Assembly: GCA_009733575.1 (NCBI GenBank)
Contig: ML769612.1
Span: 1-64,000, forward strand
Direction: 5' to 3'
DNA: 64,000 nucleotides
From: Gymnopus androsaceus JB14
Lineage: Eukaryota > Basidiomycota > Agaricomycetes > Agaricales > Omphalotaceae
Shown: positions 42,901-55,315 of the stretch, piece after piece
Position numbering within the stretch: position 1 is the stretch's first letter
Layout: every line of letters starts with the position of its first letter
Program-made: the position numbers and the translations under genes
Notes under the pieces: generated by a model
Databases searched by the model: none
The model's input: the letters and a program-made list of their open reading frames with translations, nothing else
What the model was told of the DNA's origin: nothing

Positions 42901-43203
42901 TTGCCCGCAATCATCTTCAATGTATGTCTCTCCAGCTCGGATCATACCAGTTTATTCCCTCCCGAGATCATGGCCCGCATTTTCCTCCACTGCCGTCGTT
43001 CGAAGGAGGCTCCATTCGTAACTGAACCGGAAGGCTTCACCCAAGTCTGCCCTCGTTGGAGATCTATTGCACTTCCGTCGCCAGAACTTTGGACTTCCCT
43101 CACAATCATTCTTCCGCGCGCACTCGAAACTGAAACTAAGACGTCGAGATTCGAGTCTTTCATAACAGAATGGACATCACGCAGCGGTCTTTCCAGTGTA
43201 TAA
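42901..43203 (+). pseudogene. F-box protein fragment
   Basis: The 100-codon frame contains FPPEIMARIFLHCRR, then TQVCPRWRSIALPSPELWTS and FITEWTSRSG. This is the N-terminal F-box region of the large Agaricomycete F-box family (adaptors of SCF ubiquitin ligases, normally about 400-550 aa). The sequence ends directly after RSGLSSV with a TAA, where family members carry on with leucine-rich repeats, and unrelated repeat DNA follows. It is a truncated copy, most likely a pseudogene. Confidence 0.65.
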
Positions 43204-43261
43204 CGAGATGCTTAGAGGAGACTAAGCATAATTATTGGCTGTGTGATTGGATGAAAATCGA

Positions 43262-43420
43262 GACTCGTACCCACTCTGATGGAGACCAATGATGAGCATT
43301 ATGAACATCTGTCTGTCTGAGCTTGATCTCCATTGTCATACCAAGTTGGTTTGGGGGTGGAAAAAGTCACCTAGCACACCTCAGTACAACCAATTTTGCC
43401 ACCAGAGTGGGTACAAGTCT
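43262..43420. repeat. Inverted-repeat pair, MITE-like
   Basis: GACTCGTACCCACTCTGATGG at the left and its near inverse CCACCAGAGTGGGTACAAGTC at the right (18 of 21 match) bracket about 160 bp. No coding capacity and no clear target duplication. It lies just after the cut end of the F-box fragment. Confidence 0.45.
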
Positions 43421-43801
43421 AGTGTTGGAGGTTATGGAGACCCACATGTTTTAGTAAACCCACTCATTCCTAAACTACAGCATCTCTCTCTCTCTCCAGG
43501 TTCTTGGTGACTGGTTAACCAACCAGCTGTTCACTGATATGGCTTGCTTGTTATGTCTGGCATAGAGTGCTTAAGGTCAGTCAATTTGGAGATGCTTGTT
43601 TGGGTGCTCAACCAGATGTACAACTGCATAGACATATTGCTACATTCCTAGTCAGGCGCCCCCAGCTCTTTTCATACAGAATGAGTTTGATCTCCCTATG
43701 TTGTGGACAAAATGCATCAAATACTCAGTCTCCGCTCATAAGAGCGGTGATCATTTGTTCATGGCTAACTACAAGTACAAGGGTGACGAGAAGAGAACAC
43801 C

Positions 43802-43930
43802 TGCGATAGCAACGGCAAACCAACATTTACACATACAAGACCAAAAGCATCATGGCATGAACACCTGTGATAGCAACGGCAAACCAACCTTTACGCATAC
43901 GAGACCAAAAACGTCGTGGCATGATGACGC
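43802..43930. repeat. 64-bp tandem repeat, two units
   Basis: GCGATAGCAACGGCAAACCA (about 43803) and GTGATAGCAACGGCAAACCA (about 43867) start two adjacent units that both continue through ACC-A-ATTTAC/CTTTACG-CATAC-AGACC to TGGCATGA. Non-coding. Confidence 0.75.
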
Positions 43931-44402
43931 TCGTGGGTCAGCATCCCGTCCGCCTTAAGCCACTCTCCAGATTTAGTACTAGACAAGACCACCTCAAATG
44001 TGTCCTCGCGAACAGCCGCAAAGTCTTCCGAAAAGACAGACATGTCGCCCGCCAGGGTGACAGTCCAATCAATCTTTGAAGGCATCAGGTTAGTCTCACC
44101 ACTTGATGCGAAGCAAACCACAAACCTGATCAGTCAATGGGTTGCAGTAAATCAGCCTCTTCTCAGACCCAATCCCAAGCATCTTCTCTCCATCTTGGCT
44201 CCTGTTCGACATGATATCATGGTAAGTGAGTGACATGGTAGTAATGAGCACCGTCGTACCGAATGATCACTTTCGCCGAGTGCGGTCCCACAACCCCACC
44301 GAAATAAACCTTGACTGGAGACAGAATTTCAGTCGTATTTCTGCGACTCGTCATGGGTTTTAATTTGACATCGATCGACTCTTCGTAAGGCTATATCGGA
44401 AT

Positions 44403-45568
44403 TCAATAATTCAATGAGTGGAAAGTGTATATGGTTGAGAGGGATAGGCAGACCGGAGGAGCGTCATTCAGGCCAGATCTCGGAAGGGGGGTCAACCGTG
44501 GGAACGCAAACGGCTGTGACAAAGCGGCTGAAGTGGTGGCAGCCACAGAGCCAACCACTACACCCTGGGCTTCAAGCATATCATACATGACAGCAAGCAC
44601 GTCCCAGTTAGGATCTTCGTCGGTCCAAGACCTAGCTTGGGAATCCATGGCCTTGAGATCGTTGAGGACCGAGACCCATTTATCGCTTTTCAGAGTTGCC
44701 GGGTCCGGTTTGTCCAGTCCCAGAGCCTGGATCGCACCCATAATCTTGTCGTGGTCCCACCCAGCAGACTCTGCTTGTGCATAAAAGTTCTTGACAAGAG
44801 GAAGCCATAACTTGAGATTCTCGAGATGGATCACAACTCGCTTTATCTCAAGCCTTGCACCAAACAGCTAGAGCGTATTAAACATGGCTGTATCCACGCA
44901 TAGAATTTGGCCCTCACCTGGTTAATAGCTTCGCGAAACTTTGACCGATTGATAGCACCGACAATAGCGTCAAATATAAAACCAATAGAGGCAAGAACAG
45001 CTGTAATCGACGCTGTAAGGGCAATTCCTGGGCAACCAGTATTAATTTAGTCCGGACGAAACCCAATTGAAGATCTACTTGCCAGCCATAAAACCTATTC
45101 CACCGGCGATGGCGCCAATGGTACTGACGACTAGGCCTATGCCGGCGACCCTAGTGACAACGGGTCAGTCAAAGTCATTGTTCTAGTATGCTAACTAGCA
45201 CCCACACTCCGATTGAAGTGAATATGACGTCGTCAACGCTGTAGCATGTCTCAGAGGGATCCTTCGCAAAAAAACAAAAGGGTTTACACTTGTGTCCTGT
45301 CATAAAATGCCTTTGCTTTCTTCCAGTTTTCGAGTGCCTGTCCAGTGCTGGTCCGTTCGACAAGGAGTGACAGTTCATCGAAGTTCTTGCAGCCAAAGGA
45401 TGCGAAAACCTTTGAGAGCTTATCCTTATAGGGGCCAAGCTCCTTTTCAAGAGCATTCATGGCAGCGTAAAAGTCGCTCTTGTAATACTCGCATTGGTTT
45501 GCGAGCTCTTGAGCACGTCTTTTCCGGTCAGGGTTGCTGGGATAGAAGACAGATTCCATGTTACCCAT
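44403..45568 (-). CDS. Hypothetical protein, helix / hydrophobic core / helix (paralogue A)
   Basis: Spliced exons from ATG 45568 give a soluble N-terminal part (RAQELANQCEYYKSDFYAAM, LEKELGPYKDKLSKVFASFG), then a glycine-rich hydrophobic region of about 50 residues in two blocks (VAGIGLVVSTIGAIAGGIGF and TASITAVLASIGFIFDAIVG), then helices (NRSKFREAINQLFGARLEIK, LKLWLPLVKNFYAQAESAGW) to a stop at 44403. There is no signal peptide. The intron 45082-45028 begins with GC (GCAAGT...CAG); only this splice keeps the hydrophobic block in frame. It is a paralogue of the divergent gene at 47297. The layout resembles alpha-helical pore-forming proteins, where the hydrophobic part is a membrane-inserting head. 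This is inference; no family is named. Confidence 0.65.
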
Positions 45569-47296
45569 TTCGTGTTTGAGAAAACTGTAGCAGAGCAGAA
45601 TAGTCGATAGTTCTGCTGGATTCCAACAGCGAGCTTTGTTCGTCAATCGAGTATGTAGCGATCTTATGTAGGAACAGGTAGGAACGAGACTAACAGGAAA
45701 CCGTCTCCGGAAGTACTTGGATGTAACAGCAAATTCTAGCCAGATTTAGCGATTCAATCTTCAGTGCTCATAAGTCGGCCACCGCAATGCGAAGCCATCT
45801 ACTATTCAACCTGCCATCTAGATCCATAGCGCCACCACTGGCACCTGGCTCAGAAGACAGAATCCATACGGTGTTTGCCACACCGATGCTCTGGAACCGC
45901 GGTTCAGTACTTGGACCATGCCGTGTAATAGGCCTTAGTCAATTGTTAAAACCCGATCCCACGGAAGGAAGGAAGGAATTTTATTACATACGGGAAGCGC
46001 TGCTGTAGATCGCTGTTCTAGCGTTATTTTACTACACTATATATAAAGTTATTCTATGCATGTCTTTGGTACTGTTTGGTAGTGTATAGAGGATGACCTT
46101 CAAATATTTGTATAACTTCGAAGATCCATTTCGCGAGGATTGTAATGCTAGGCGGCACGAGGCCAAATACGCCAGCTACGAGGATGCCAAAGTGTATTGA
46201 CGGTTCATTCTAATGAAAACCCCTGATACTTACCGAAATAGCACTCTGGTGTGGATGCTCAAGGCTTGAGGCACAGCGTGACCAATTGGATAATTATTTG
46301 AACATCAGGTATGGATCAGGAGGTAGGAGGTAGAGCTCCCAAATTTTTTGGTAGAGACGGGGTGTGTGAGTGACAAGGATGCGAAGGATCTCGAGGGGCT
46401 AAGTTCCATTCAGGCTGCGTACTATTGACAAGAAGAATCTTCAGCCACTGAGCGCAAGTGAAAGCCGGTGAGGAGCAACGGCGGTGGTGATTTTGCTGTT
46501 GTGCCACCGGGATTGCCTGGATTACAATGTTGAGTCCGCCGGTATAGCTTGTAGCACAATCTTTCTCTCGGAGTCGGGCAATATACCCAATTGCCAGTAA
46601 GGATAACCAATGTCCAAATTAGAATTTCTATAGCATATTGCAATTGCCGATCTTGACGCTGCGCCACGGTCGCCTCTAGAGAGTGTGTAGAAACCACACC
46701 TTCCACCCAACCCTCGCGACTTTCTGCAAATGGAGTCCGATTGGACGGCGTTACAACTAAGCCGTGTCTTCTATTCGTCTCTTCTCTTCGTCTCAAGCTG
46801 AAGCTAATATAGCCTGAATAAGTAGTCTCAACTTGCGAATGTCACCATATGACTGTAGTCTGTTCACCTCAGGCTTCATATTGGTGTCTCACAGAGAATG
46901 TTCTTCCTTCGACTACGGTAAAAAAGCTACATTCTCAGTGTCCACATATGTCACCAAGTAAGCGGTCTTAAGTGGTCTAGTGCCGTCGAGCCCGGACGAA
47001 TGCAATAGTACTTACAAATGAGACCTGCATATCGATATCATGGCATCCTGAATGCCATTGGCTGGACCTGATGAAATTCGTATCGTATTTTACATACTGA
47101 CACTTCCATGAATCACACCAACTTCCGGGTCTCTGACACCAATAATGGATAGGCGATAATCCGTTCAAAACCAGACATTGATAATTTGTCCTTTGGTGGA
47201 AGCAGCTCCTGCACATATAAAGAGACCAACCTGCAACTGGGAAGTCTCAGACCAGCCTAACGTCTCTTTGTGAACGCCTCACGATACTCTTTCACC
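45569..47296. other. Shared upstream region of paralogues A and B, no gene supported
   Basis: This is a 1.7-kb divergent region. A 124-codon minus-strand frame at 46422-46796 has one hydrophobic stretch but no other support. The final part before 47297 has TATAAAG near 47215, fitting a promoter of the plus-strand gene. Confidence 0.5.
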
Positions 47297-49158
47297 ATGA
47301 GCAAACAGCCCCGTGCCAGTATGTCCTCGCCCGACATTTCTGTCGTCTCTCTCTAATGGTTACACCTGTCTAGTCTTCTACCCGGACAACAAAAACCGAG
47401 GAGACCGAGCCCTGGAGCTGGCTGCTCACACCACTGCCATCCAGCAGACCGCGATTGAGGCAAAAGACGCCATCGATAAAATTGATGCCAGGATAATTCC
47501 AACTATGAACAAACTGCTCGCACACCACGGTCTCAAAACCTGGGACCAACTATTCGAGCGAGTCATGAGTGCTCTGACTCCGGAAGACAAGGAGGCTTAC
47601 CGAAAGGTGAATCTTCCCTTCTGTGTCCTCGGAAGCTGTCTTATATCTACTATGACCCAGCTTGTCCAAGGGTTTAAAGACGTTGACGAAAATATTTCCG
47701 ATTCCTTGAGTAAGTAGTATCGCTGCATCCTACAAAAGGAACTGTCCATAACCTACCTTGCTCTAGCCATCATGTCTGGAATACTATTCTCCAGTAAGTC
47801 TATGTACCATCGTTTACAGAGTGGACCTTTCTCACCTCCCATCAGCTGCTGCGCTTGGAAAAGGTATAATAGTCTTACTAAATACGTCTTAGCTGACTGA
47901 GAATATTGGCAGCTATCGACATTGCCTTTTTCTTGTTCAGCGGTACGTTAGTCCAAGTTCAAAGTTTACTACTGCCTCATCCCTACCTCTTTTCCAAGGC
48001 CATGTCATCTCTACTTTCAGAGGCTACGCCAGTCAGTAGATTTAATGATGCGAAGCTCCACGCTGACAGGTCACAGAGGCATTTTATCTCATGCTTACGA
48101 AGGGCATCGACGCTGGTCTGAAAGCATACCAGGCCGCTGCCAAAGCTGCCGATTCTGCAATTGGTTCGTAAAATTTGTGGTCGTAACATTTGCTTTGACC
48201 TGTCACCCATCTGCACTTATAGACGTCCTGAAGAACGCCAGCAAGATCGGGAAATGGGCCAAAAATGCGTCCCGAGTCCTCAAAATCGTCGCTGTCATCG
48301 GCGTTATTGCTGATGCTTTCATTCTTGCGATGGCGGTAAGGTGCTCCGCATCACAGCCTTTTGTTTCACCTCAATTTTCCGTAACTAGTATTTCGAGGAG
48401 AAGAAGCAGCGCGATGAACTTCGAGCTGCGATCAATGAACTCTACGTTCGTCGCTTGATTTCCAAGGCATGGTGCACATTTCAATATTCGGAGGAGAGTA
48501 ACTAATGAGTCTTCCACAGTACTATACTTTGATGTGCGATACTTTGAAGGTCAGGAATCCTGTAGCTCTTTGAAAGCTTCACTCACACTACCCTCGCAGT
48601 CCAACACCACCACCTTTGAGATGTACATCAACTTCTGGGACATATATCCCGATCCCACTGACATGCAGCAAGAAATGCTTGACATGGTACGTGTGCAGGT
48701 ATCCGCTCAAAAACAGCTCGTATTGAATATTTTTCTAGCTCATGACAACCAATATCAACACAATCAGCAAGAATTTTGCCGATTATGACGCCAAGTATTG
48801 CTACGATCTATGCAAGGCGTTAGACACTAACTCCTGGACGAACGAAGATCCCAGCGAGGCCAATGCTATCAAGCAAGCAGACGAGGATATCGGTGGCTCT
48901 ACGGTATGTCTACTCACTATTCCTTTTCTGATTTATCTCTCATGCTCGCAGTCTCTGAGTTCGCTTGCCGATGCCATGGATGATAAGCATATTCCGGAGA
49001 GTGCTATCGAGTTGGATATTGTCATGAACACGACTTTCCCTGGTGCCAGTCACGAATTGAACAGGATGGCCCACGGCAGGCTCGACAAGCACAATGAACT
49101 GTCCTTGACAAGGCGCCGGGCTCGTCTTGAACACGTCGAGAAGCACTGCCACCACTAA
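47297..49158 (+). CDS. Hypothetical protein, helix / hydrophobic core / helix (paralogue B)
   Basis: ATG 47297 opens MSKQPRA, and about ten short exons join in frame: FYPDNKNRGDRALELAAHTT, IIPTMNKLLAHHGLKTWDQL, GFKDVDENISDSL, then hydrophobic TIMSGILFSTAALGKAIDIA with FFLFSG, KGIDAGLKAYQAAAKAADSA, VLKIVAVIGVIADAFILAMA, FEEKKQRDELRAAINELYVR, and an acidic C-terminal part (LCKALDTNSWTNEDPSEANA). It ends in TAA after HCHH. The YP-x4-(D/N)R-x(2)-RA-x-ELA start, AIN-x-L-x3-R helix and SWT-x-EDP block match paralogue A. No signal peptide, no frame break. Several exons are only 20-50 nt, easily missed by prediction. Function unknown; a pore-forming type of architecture is possible. Confidence 0.65.
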
Positions 49159-50542
49159 AGGAACCAGGTGCTGCTGAGATATCAATGTAGTAGTAGTCAG
49201 TCTCGTTTGTGCTTCTGTAAGTTTTTTGTATGCGTTCAACCGTCAAATCAATATGCTCTTCTGTCCATTTTCTTTGAACACCGGGACTACCACCAAATAT
49301 CACCATTTCAAAGGTCAAAGATATTCTGGACTCGGATTAGGCTAGGACTTACTATTCAAAGTGGAGAGACCATAGTCGTCGGTTGGAAACTTGAGCTAGA
49401 AGACTAGTCCCCGAAAATAAGATGATCTCGTTACGGAAACATTTAGCGCCGTTATTCTACAAGCAGACGGTCAAAGCGAGTTATCGCAATCTTTATGGAG
49501 ATTGAATAGGATTAGTATTTTGATTTTGATGTACCAGATTTCTGTTCAAAGAATTGAGCCGGTTATAGGTTTGCAACTTGAAGCACTAATTTATTTCCAT
49601 GTCGAGACCCAAGACTTCCACCTGCTTTGACTGGTCTCTTAGCCCCCCAATCCTGATACTCTGAGTCAAATACCGTGACAGAAACTGGCAAATACATATA
49701 CATATATGGGTCAATATAATGATGCACTTAAGCTGGAGGAACCTCTGCTCAAGTTATCCTAAGTAAAGATCATTCTAAAACTCTGACTCGAATGCAGAAC
49801 CTGGCAATCACTTTTGGATATCTGGGGATACACAAGTAGGGATCCAGCTAGGGCCATATTGACTTACCACCTGGCTTAGATTTTTGAAAGCCTTGAGCTG
49901 GTTTCTTGGGCTGGGGCTCAGGGCACCCGATTGTTGATACCTTGATGTATTGAATATAAGTATTCTACAAAATACAGAACCTTTACACCATTCATAACAT
50001 CATTTTAATGAAAGAAATACTCTGCCTACTGCAGAATGACATCTAACTTTGTAAGCTCCGCGAATTGCCTAAAAACTAAAAACATTCAAATTTTAGTCTG
50101 CTACCATTTTTCAGTCAATATATAGTTGTACTTGGTGTATGCATTCAATTCCGAAAGTCGAGATCCCTACTAGAGCTTGAAAACTATTTTCAAACACACT
50201 CAACCATGACCTTGTCCAATTCTATCAATAATTGAGCAATTTATCTGCTTTTGCATTTGGAGTAAGCAATTGCAGCCAAGTGTTTACACATGAGGTATAC
50301 CGTAGTATATTTTAGCAACAGATTTTGGGGAAAGTTACTAGGGATTCCGGGAACATGAAATTGAATGAAGAAATATATGTTTGAACATTCAAGTATTCGA
50401 AGATAAGATGAGCTGCAGCCGGTACAAGAAGATACCTCTAGTATGACATATTAAAAAGTATCAAAGAAATAGTGACATAGATATGAATATACAAATAATG
50501 GACTTATTTTTGCAAACAAAAATTGAAATTAAAAAAGCTTGT
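49159..50542. other. AT-rich intergenic DNA, nothing seen
   Basis: 1.4 kb without a supported gene. Base composition is clearly AT-richer than in neighbouring genes. No repeat structure was noticed. Confidence 0.6.
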
Positions 50543-52111
50543 TCAATCAGTGTGTGTGTCCTGTATCGTATGCCACTTCTTCACCTCCATCCCACCCCAT
50601 TCCAACACCCTGAACAGATCATCATCTGCCAAGACATCCGCTGGACCACAGCCAATAACATCTTTCCATTTTTCCAAGCTTTCCGGCACTCGTGCAATGG
50701 CATTGAGCCACAAATCTGGCTCTTCGACACCTCGGAAAAGCATAAAGACTCGCGTTAAGACGTCGGGCTGGGGTACAATGATTCAGGGAAGCTGCACGAG
50801 CATACGCAGCTTGAGGGACGAATCGAAGGGCAATGTAAGTGTGTTTATTGAAAGATGGGAGCCAATAGCTGTACAGCGCCCTTTTAGCACAAATAAATGG
50901 GAAATAGAAAGGTAGCATACGTGATGAAGGATGTACGGGCTTCAGTATGAAGTCCGAGTGACTTCAAGGCTGCATCAAGATATGGCGTGAGCTCCGCAAG
51001 GGGGAGAAGAACGGAGACTCCGTCATCGTCTGAAACATCGCTAGTGATGGGGTCAAAATGCTGGACCATTTCATCACCCGGGACAGGGGAACCAGGCGGG
51101 GTTGGCAGTACTGCTTGAGTTCTACGAGCCAAGTATTTGTGAGCGATGTGTAGCAATGAGAAAGAGAGATGAGACCTACTCTGCTTCCCAATAAAGGTAC
51201 GATACCGTCAGACCCGTCGTCTTCTCCGTTAAAGTCTGATCCTCATTAATGTGAACCGACCAAGTGAGGTTCTCTCCATGGCCAGAGGGAGCTTGCGACT
51301 TTGTCGGGATCACTGGATAGATGGCAAAGAACTTCCACTGTGGAACGAGAGCAAGGTCAACGGCAACATCCATTTCTTCGCTCGATTTTGGTGGGAACAG
51401 GTAGATGACCGGCTTGTCACCTGTTTTGCTCTTTAAACAGCTCAACGACATCTCCCTCCTCCATATCTAAGTACCTGGGAGTCCAAGTAGAGTCTATCCT
51501 CCTGTCGTCGTAAATAATTCTCCATTCATCTGGGTCTAAGCCAGGAGCAAAAGCTTTCAGGATGGATGTTAGAAGGCTTCGATCCCAATTGATTGTGATT
51601 TTCTTTGTCGCCGTACCCCTCCAGACCCTAATAGTCCTCATGTCGGCCTGACCAGCGGCTGGGGGGAGACGGTCGACGCGTTCTTCGGCAGGGTCTAAGG
51701 CTGGGGAAAGACTCCGACAAACGTGTTCTTCTTCCTTCGCAATCACCTTCACTCTAGAAATGGACGGGAGAGCGTACTCCCATGTCATATCCGGGATTTC
51801 CACCTCCTCGCCGTCTGAAAGTCTGGAAGATCAGATGGTGTGAAGAGTTATCTCTTTCCTAGCCGGGGGGATTGAGAAAGCTTTGCGAACAAGAAGGATA
51901 GTGTCCTTCAAAGAACATCATATTTGAGTCAGTGATCATGCAGCATTGAGGGCAAAGAGTATGAAATCACAACGATACCTTGTGGTCTTTTTCTTCCAAG
52001 AGTTTTTTAGGTAGCGCTAGGCGACGACCTTCGTATATAAATACAAGAAATTGCTCATGTGGAGTCTGGTCGCGTTTAGTTCGAGTGGACTGGGACGGAG
52101 CTTTTAGGCAT
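50543..52111 (-). pseudogene. Conserved basidiomycete hypothetical with ubiquitin-like segment, several frame breaks
   Basis: In order on the minus strand: FLVFIYEGRRLALPKKLLEE (about 52060), VEIPDMTWEYALPSISRVKV, then MRTIRVWRGTATKKITINWD with a beta-grasp-like pattern, KPVIYLFPP followed by LALVPQWKFFAIYPVIPTK, WSVHINEDQTLTEKTTGLTV, LPTPPGSPVPGDEM, LLPLAELTPYLDAALKSLGL, SFITYWLPSFNKHTYIALRF, and PDVLTRVFMLFRGVEEPDLW to a stop at 50543. I recall this KPVIYL...WLPS...ALRFVPQ series as a family common in Agaricomycetes with no known role. Frame changes are needed near 52092 (CCC), near 51830, and near 50795, so either it is decaying or the sequence has indel errors. Confidence 0.65.
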
Positions 52112-52439
52112 TTTCGAAGTAAGAAGTTGAGAAGGGCGCGTGTGCTTTAAAATGGGCACGGAGCAGTGGCAAGCCTGAAATTTCGAAGTCGAGCTGTCAG
52201 AAGCGCGCTTCAACTGCGCTGTCTTATTTAGTACTACAGCTGATTGCGAATCGGAGAGCGTTTCGATTCGCGCTGTTCAGGATCTTGTTGCCGCAGTGAC
52301 TCGCGCAACTCATTGCAGCGAAGCTTCGAGCTCCTCAGGAGTGAGCCTGTATGTATTGAATCGTTGTTTGCTCATAATACTGTACATCACGAGGAGCATT
52401 TTCGAAACTGCTCTCGATTCGCAATCAGCTGACAAAGTC

Positions 52440-53990
52440 CTACGTTGCTACCTTTCTACGTATCCAAAGACTCTCCGGTCGTACATTAATCAAAATCGGC
52501 TCCTTCACATTCCGCTTATAACTTTCCGGAGGAAGTGGCGGAAGCTCCTTATCCACATTCCCCGCCTTCAAATTCCTCCTTCCCTTCCGTCTTGCAACGC
52601 GTCGAGTTACCCCCGGAGACCATCTCCCATCACGCGCGAATTCATCATTTTCCTTTTCTGCTTCTTCCTCAAGCTGATGCGACTTTGGGTGAGCTCGGTG
52701 GAAAATCAACCTCCGTGTAGGTAGCTTCTCCCACTCCCGCTCCCACTCCCACCCCGGCAAGTTCATGAACGACACCACGCCACCGTGGGTTGAGAGTGGT
52801 ATTTTTGACTTGTTTTTTTGTAGACCGTGAGATGTTCACCTCGATGTGAGCAACGGCTTCGTCTAGTGTTTGTGACCGCGACTCGGGAGGGAACATGTAT
52901 AGTTTGGGCGCTGATGAACCATGACGGGGAAGCTGTTCGGTTGTGATTTCGGAAGAAAAGGACCGAAAGTCTGATAGTATTCGATGTATTAGAGGATGGT
53001 TGGGATGAGAGACGCCATTTTTACGAAGGAAGGATAGTTGAGAGGCTATATCTGCGGGTAACAAGATCTATGTGGAGCTTAGTGTATGATATCAGGTTTC
53101 GAAAGAGCTACTCACTCGCATGTCATTTCCAATACACAACCAGCGCCTCCAGTACTCATCATGTTCCGAGAGCAGTCCAGACGAGCCTGGCATCTCATCA
53201 GGATTCAAGAATTCGCACATGTCCTGCGGCCGTCCGACCAATTTATCGATACTGCTACATCGAAAGCCAATAGGAAGTGCATAGCGGCGCGCAGTAGATT
53301 CTATACCGCGCACAGGATGACTACTTTTCGATTGTATGCAAAGTTCATTGAACCTGTCACGGGCTTTGTTGAGCCTTTCTACAGTTTTGAGCGATGTGGC
53401 GTTCTCGAGGTGGAGCTTTTCAAGCATTAGAAAGGTGGAGTACTGATAACTTGCGTCCGGAGGGAGAAGAATCTGGGAGTTCATAGTTCAGAGGTTTGTT
53501 ACTTAGTCGATAGACCTTGGTACGTACCTGAACATCCTCTGAGCATTGATACCAACTCCATCCGAAAGAGTCTGGTGTATCCAACTGTCCTACTCTGAGC
53601 CTCGCCGGCGCACGATCCAGGACATAGTGATCTTCGTAAAGCTGTATTCTTGCCTGTCGCACCTTCTTGGAGACTTTGCGATGAGCAGGCGACGCAGAAC
53701 GAGTAGAACCCTCTATAGAAGTTGGCGCAGAGACGGCCAACGTTTTAAAGAAGCCCTCGGTGGGGTCTTCAGTAGAGCCAGTAGAACCAGAGCTACGGTT
53801 CATGGATTCGCGCCATTGCACATACTTTTGAGTTTCCACGGCGCTCAACTGAACCTAAAATGACTTTGCGTCAGTGTGAGCTCATGGCATGTATAATGTG
53901 AACGTTTACTTTACAGTCATCTAGCTGCAGCCATCTGCGGCCACGGTGATCAGGATCGCTGAGTGAACCCTTTGGGATTTGCGTAGTCAT
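52440..53990 (-). CDS. Hypothetical protein next to the KPVIYL-type gene
   Basis: ATG 53990 starts TTQIPKGSLSDPDHRGRRWL; an intron (GTAAAC...TAG, to about 53857) leads to LSAVETQKYVQWRESMNRSS and SFGWSWYQCSEDVQ. Later exons read LPPDASYQYSTFLMLEKLHL, ARDRFNELCIQS, MCEFLNPDEMPGSSG, EYWRRWLCIGNDM, SAPKLYMFPPESRSQTLDEA, and a basic tail (VTRRVARRKGRRNLKAG) to 52440. A one-base frame change is needed near 52790. The PKLYMFPPES piece recalls KPVIYLFPPKS of the gene at 50543-52111, so the two may be distant paralogues; this is only a short match. No signal peptide or membrane segment. Function unknown. Confidence 0.5.
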
Positions 53991-54396
53991 GAAGGTTTGG
54001 GAAGAAAGACAAGTCCCACGTAGAGCATATTATAATGATATGCGATGTACTAAAAGTACAAGTGAATCATCAGCCTCATGCTCTGATGCTATACGGAGCT
54101 GTTGACTCACGTTGCGTATTATTCCGCGCAGTTAGTTTGAGTGTTCTTGTAGCTGTTCCTGATGCTGTAGCTGTTCTGCGAATCCAAGTAAGAACCAAGG
54201 TAGTGGAAGTAGAATGTTCATGGCCGTAAAGGTTGATCTTAAGCGCCCGTGACCGGTGACCGGCCGGACCTCCGGCTGTCCAGCACTGCCATTTCAAACT
54301 CAGCCGCCTGTTCCGAGCTTCTTCTTCTTACTCGCTGCGCTCACAGTACCCGGACAATTTCTCTCTGAATTCCTTTCTCAAACTCTTACTTCTACA

Positions 54397-55315
54397 ATGT
54401 CTGACCTTTGTCCTGTATACGCTCCCTTCTTCAGTGCCATGGTACGAACTTTTCGCTCTTATTTTGCCCAAAAGCTCAATTTCAACTATTCGCGTAGGGC
54501 TGCACCAGTGCCATTGTTTTCACCTGTAAGCTCATTTTCCGACAAAATAGCTCTTCAACATGCTATTTAGATGCTCTGTAATGAATTGCTGACGGTTAAA
54601 CTGTGATTTGGGCATATTTTGCAGGCATAGGAGCAAGGTTCGTCTCTTCATGCCTTTACGTGGCCTGATTCTTATTTCTTTCTGCAGTTATGGTACCGCA
54701 AAATCCGGCGTCGGAATTTCTGCCATGTCAGTGCTACGACCCGACCTCATGATGAAGTGTGTCGTTCCTGTTATTATGGCTGGTATCATCGCCGTACGTC
54801 TTCTCTCGCTTTTTTCCCGAACATATATCTCATACCTGTGTTTTCTAGATCTACGGTCTTGTCGTCTCGGTTCTTATTGCTGGTGATCGTAAGTTGTTTT
54901 CTAGTCGTTGTTATCCATCCATTCCAACCTGCTCTCCTATCACCAGTTAGCGTGAACATGTCCCTCGCTCAAGGATTCACTCAACTCGGTGCCGGTCTCG
55001 CTGTCGGACTTGCTGGTCTCGCTGCCGGGTTTTGCTATCGGTATTGTCGGTGATGCTGGTGTGAGAGGTACTGCGCAACAGCCAAGACTGTTCGTCGGAA
55101 TGGTGCGTATATTTCGTTCATGCTGCGGCTTTTAGTACTGAATGATATATCTGTTTAGATTCTTATCCTCATTTTCGCTGAAGTCTTGGGCTTGTACGGT
55201 CTCATCGTTGCCCTTATCATGAATACCTCATCTTCGGCGATGAAGTCTGCGGTATGTTGATTTACTACTAGCCACCAATTACTTGTGTTCTTACCCTTCG
55301 TGCTAGTGCCTTTAA
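54397..55315 (+). CDS. VMA3: V-ATPase proteolipid subunit c, one frameshift
   Basis: This is the c-ring subunit of the vacuolar proton pump, which carries protons across the vacuolar membrane. Exons read [55 protein letters not shown]-type helix, [33 protein letters not shown], then [40 protein letters not shown] and KSAC, ending at TAA 55313-55315. Four helices are present, and the proton-binding Glu is in FAEVLGLYG. At 55027-55033 GGGTTTT should be one base shorter: the frame breaks between LAAGF and AIGIVGD. In such a conserved, essential gene a sequence error is more likely than real loss, but a second copy elsewhere cannot be excluded. Confidence 0.92.

Noticed and set aside
43262..43510. 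Short plus-strand frames after the F-box fragment as a gene
   Set aside because: They lie in repeat-rich sequence with an inverted-repeat pair and show no motif or consistent splice signals.
46422..46796. 124-codon minus-strand frame with one hydrophobic stretch
   Set aside because: No start context, splice partners or motif, and its composition looks like translated non-coding DNA.
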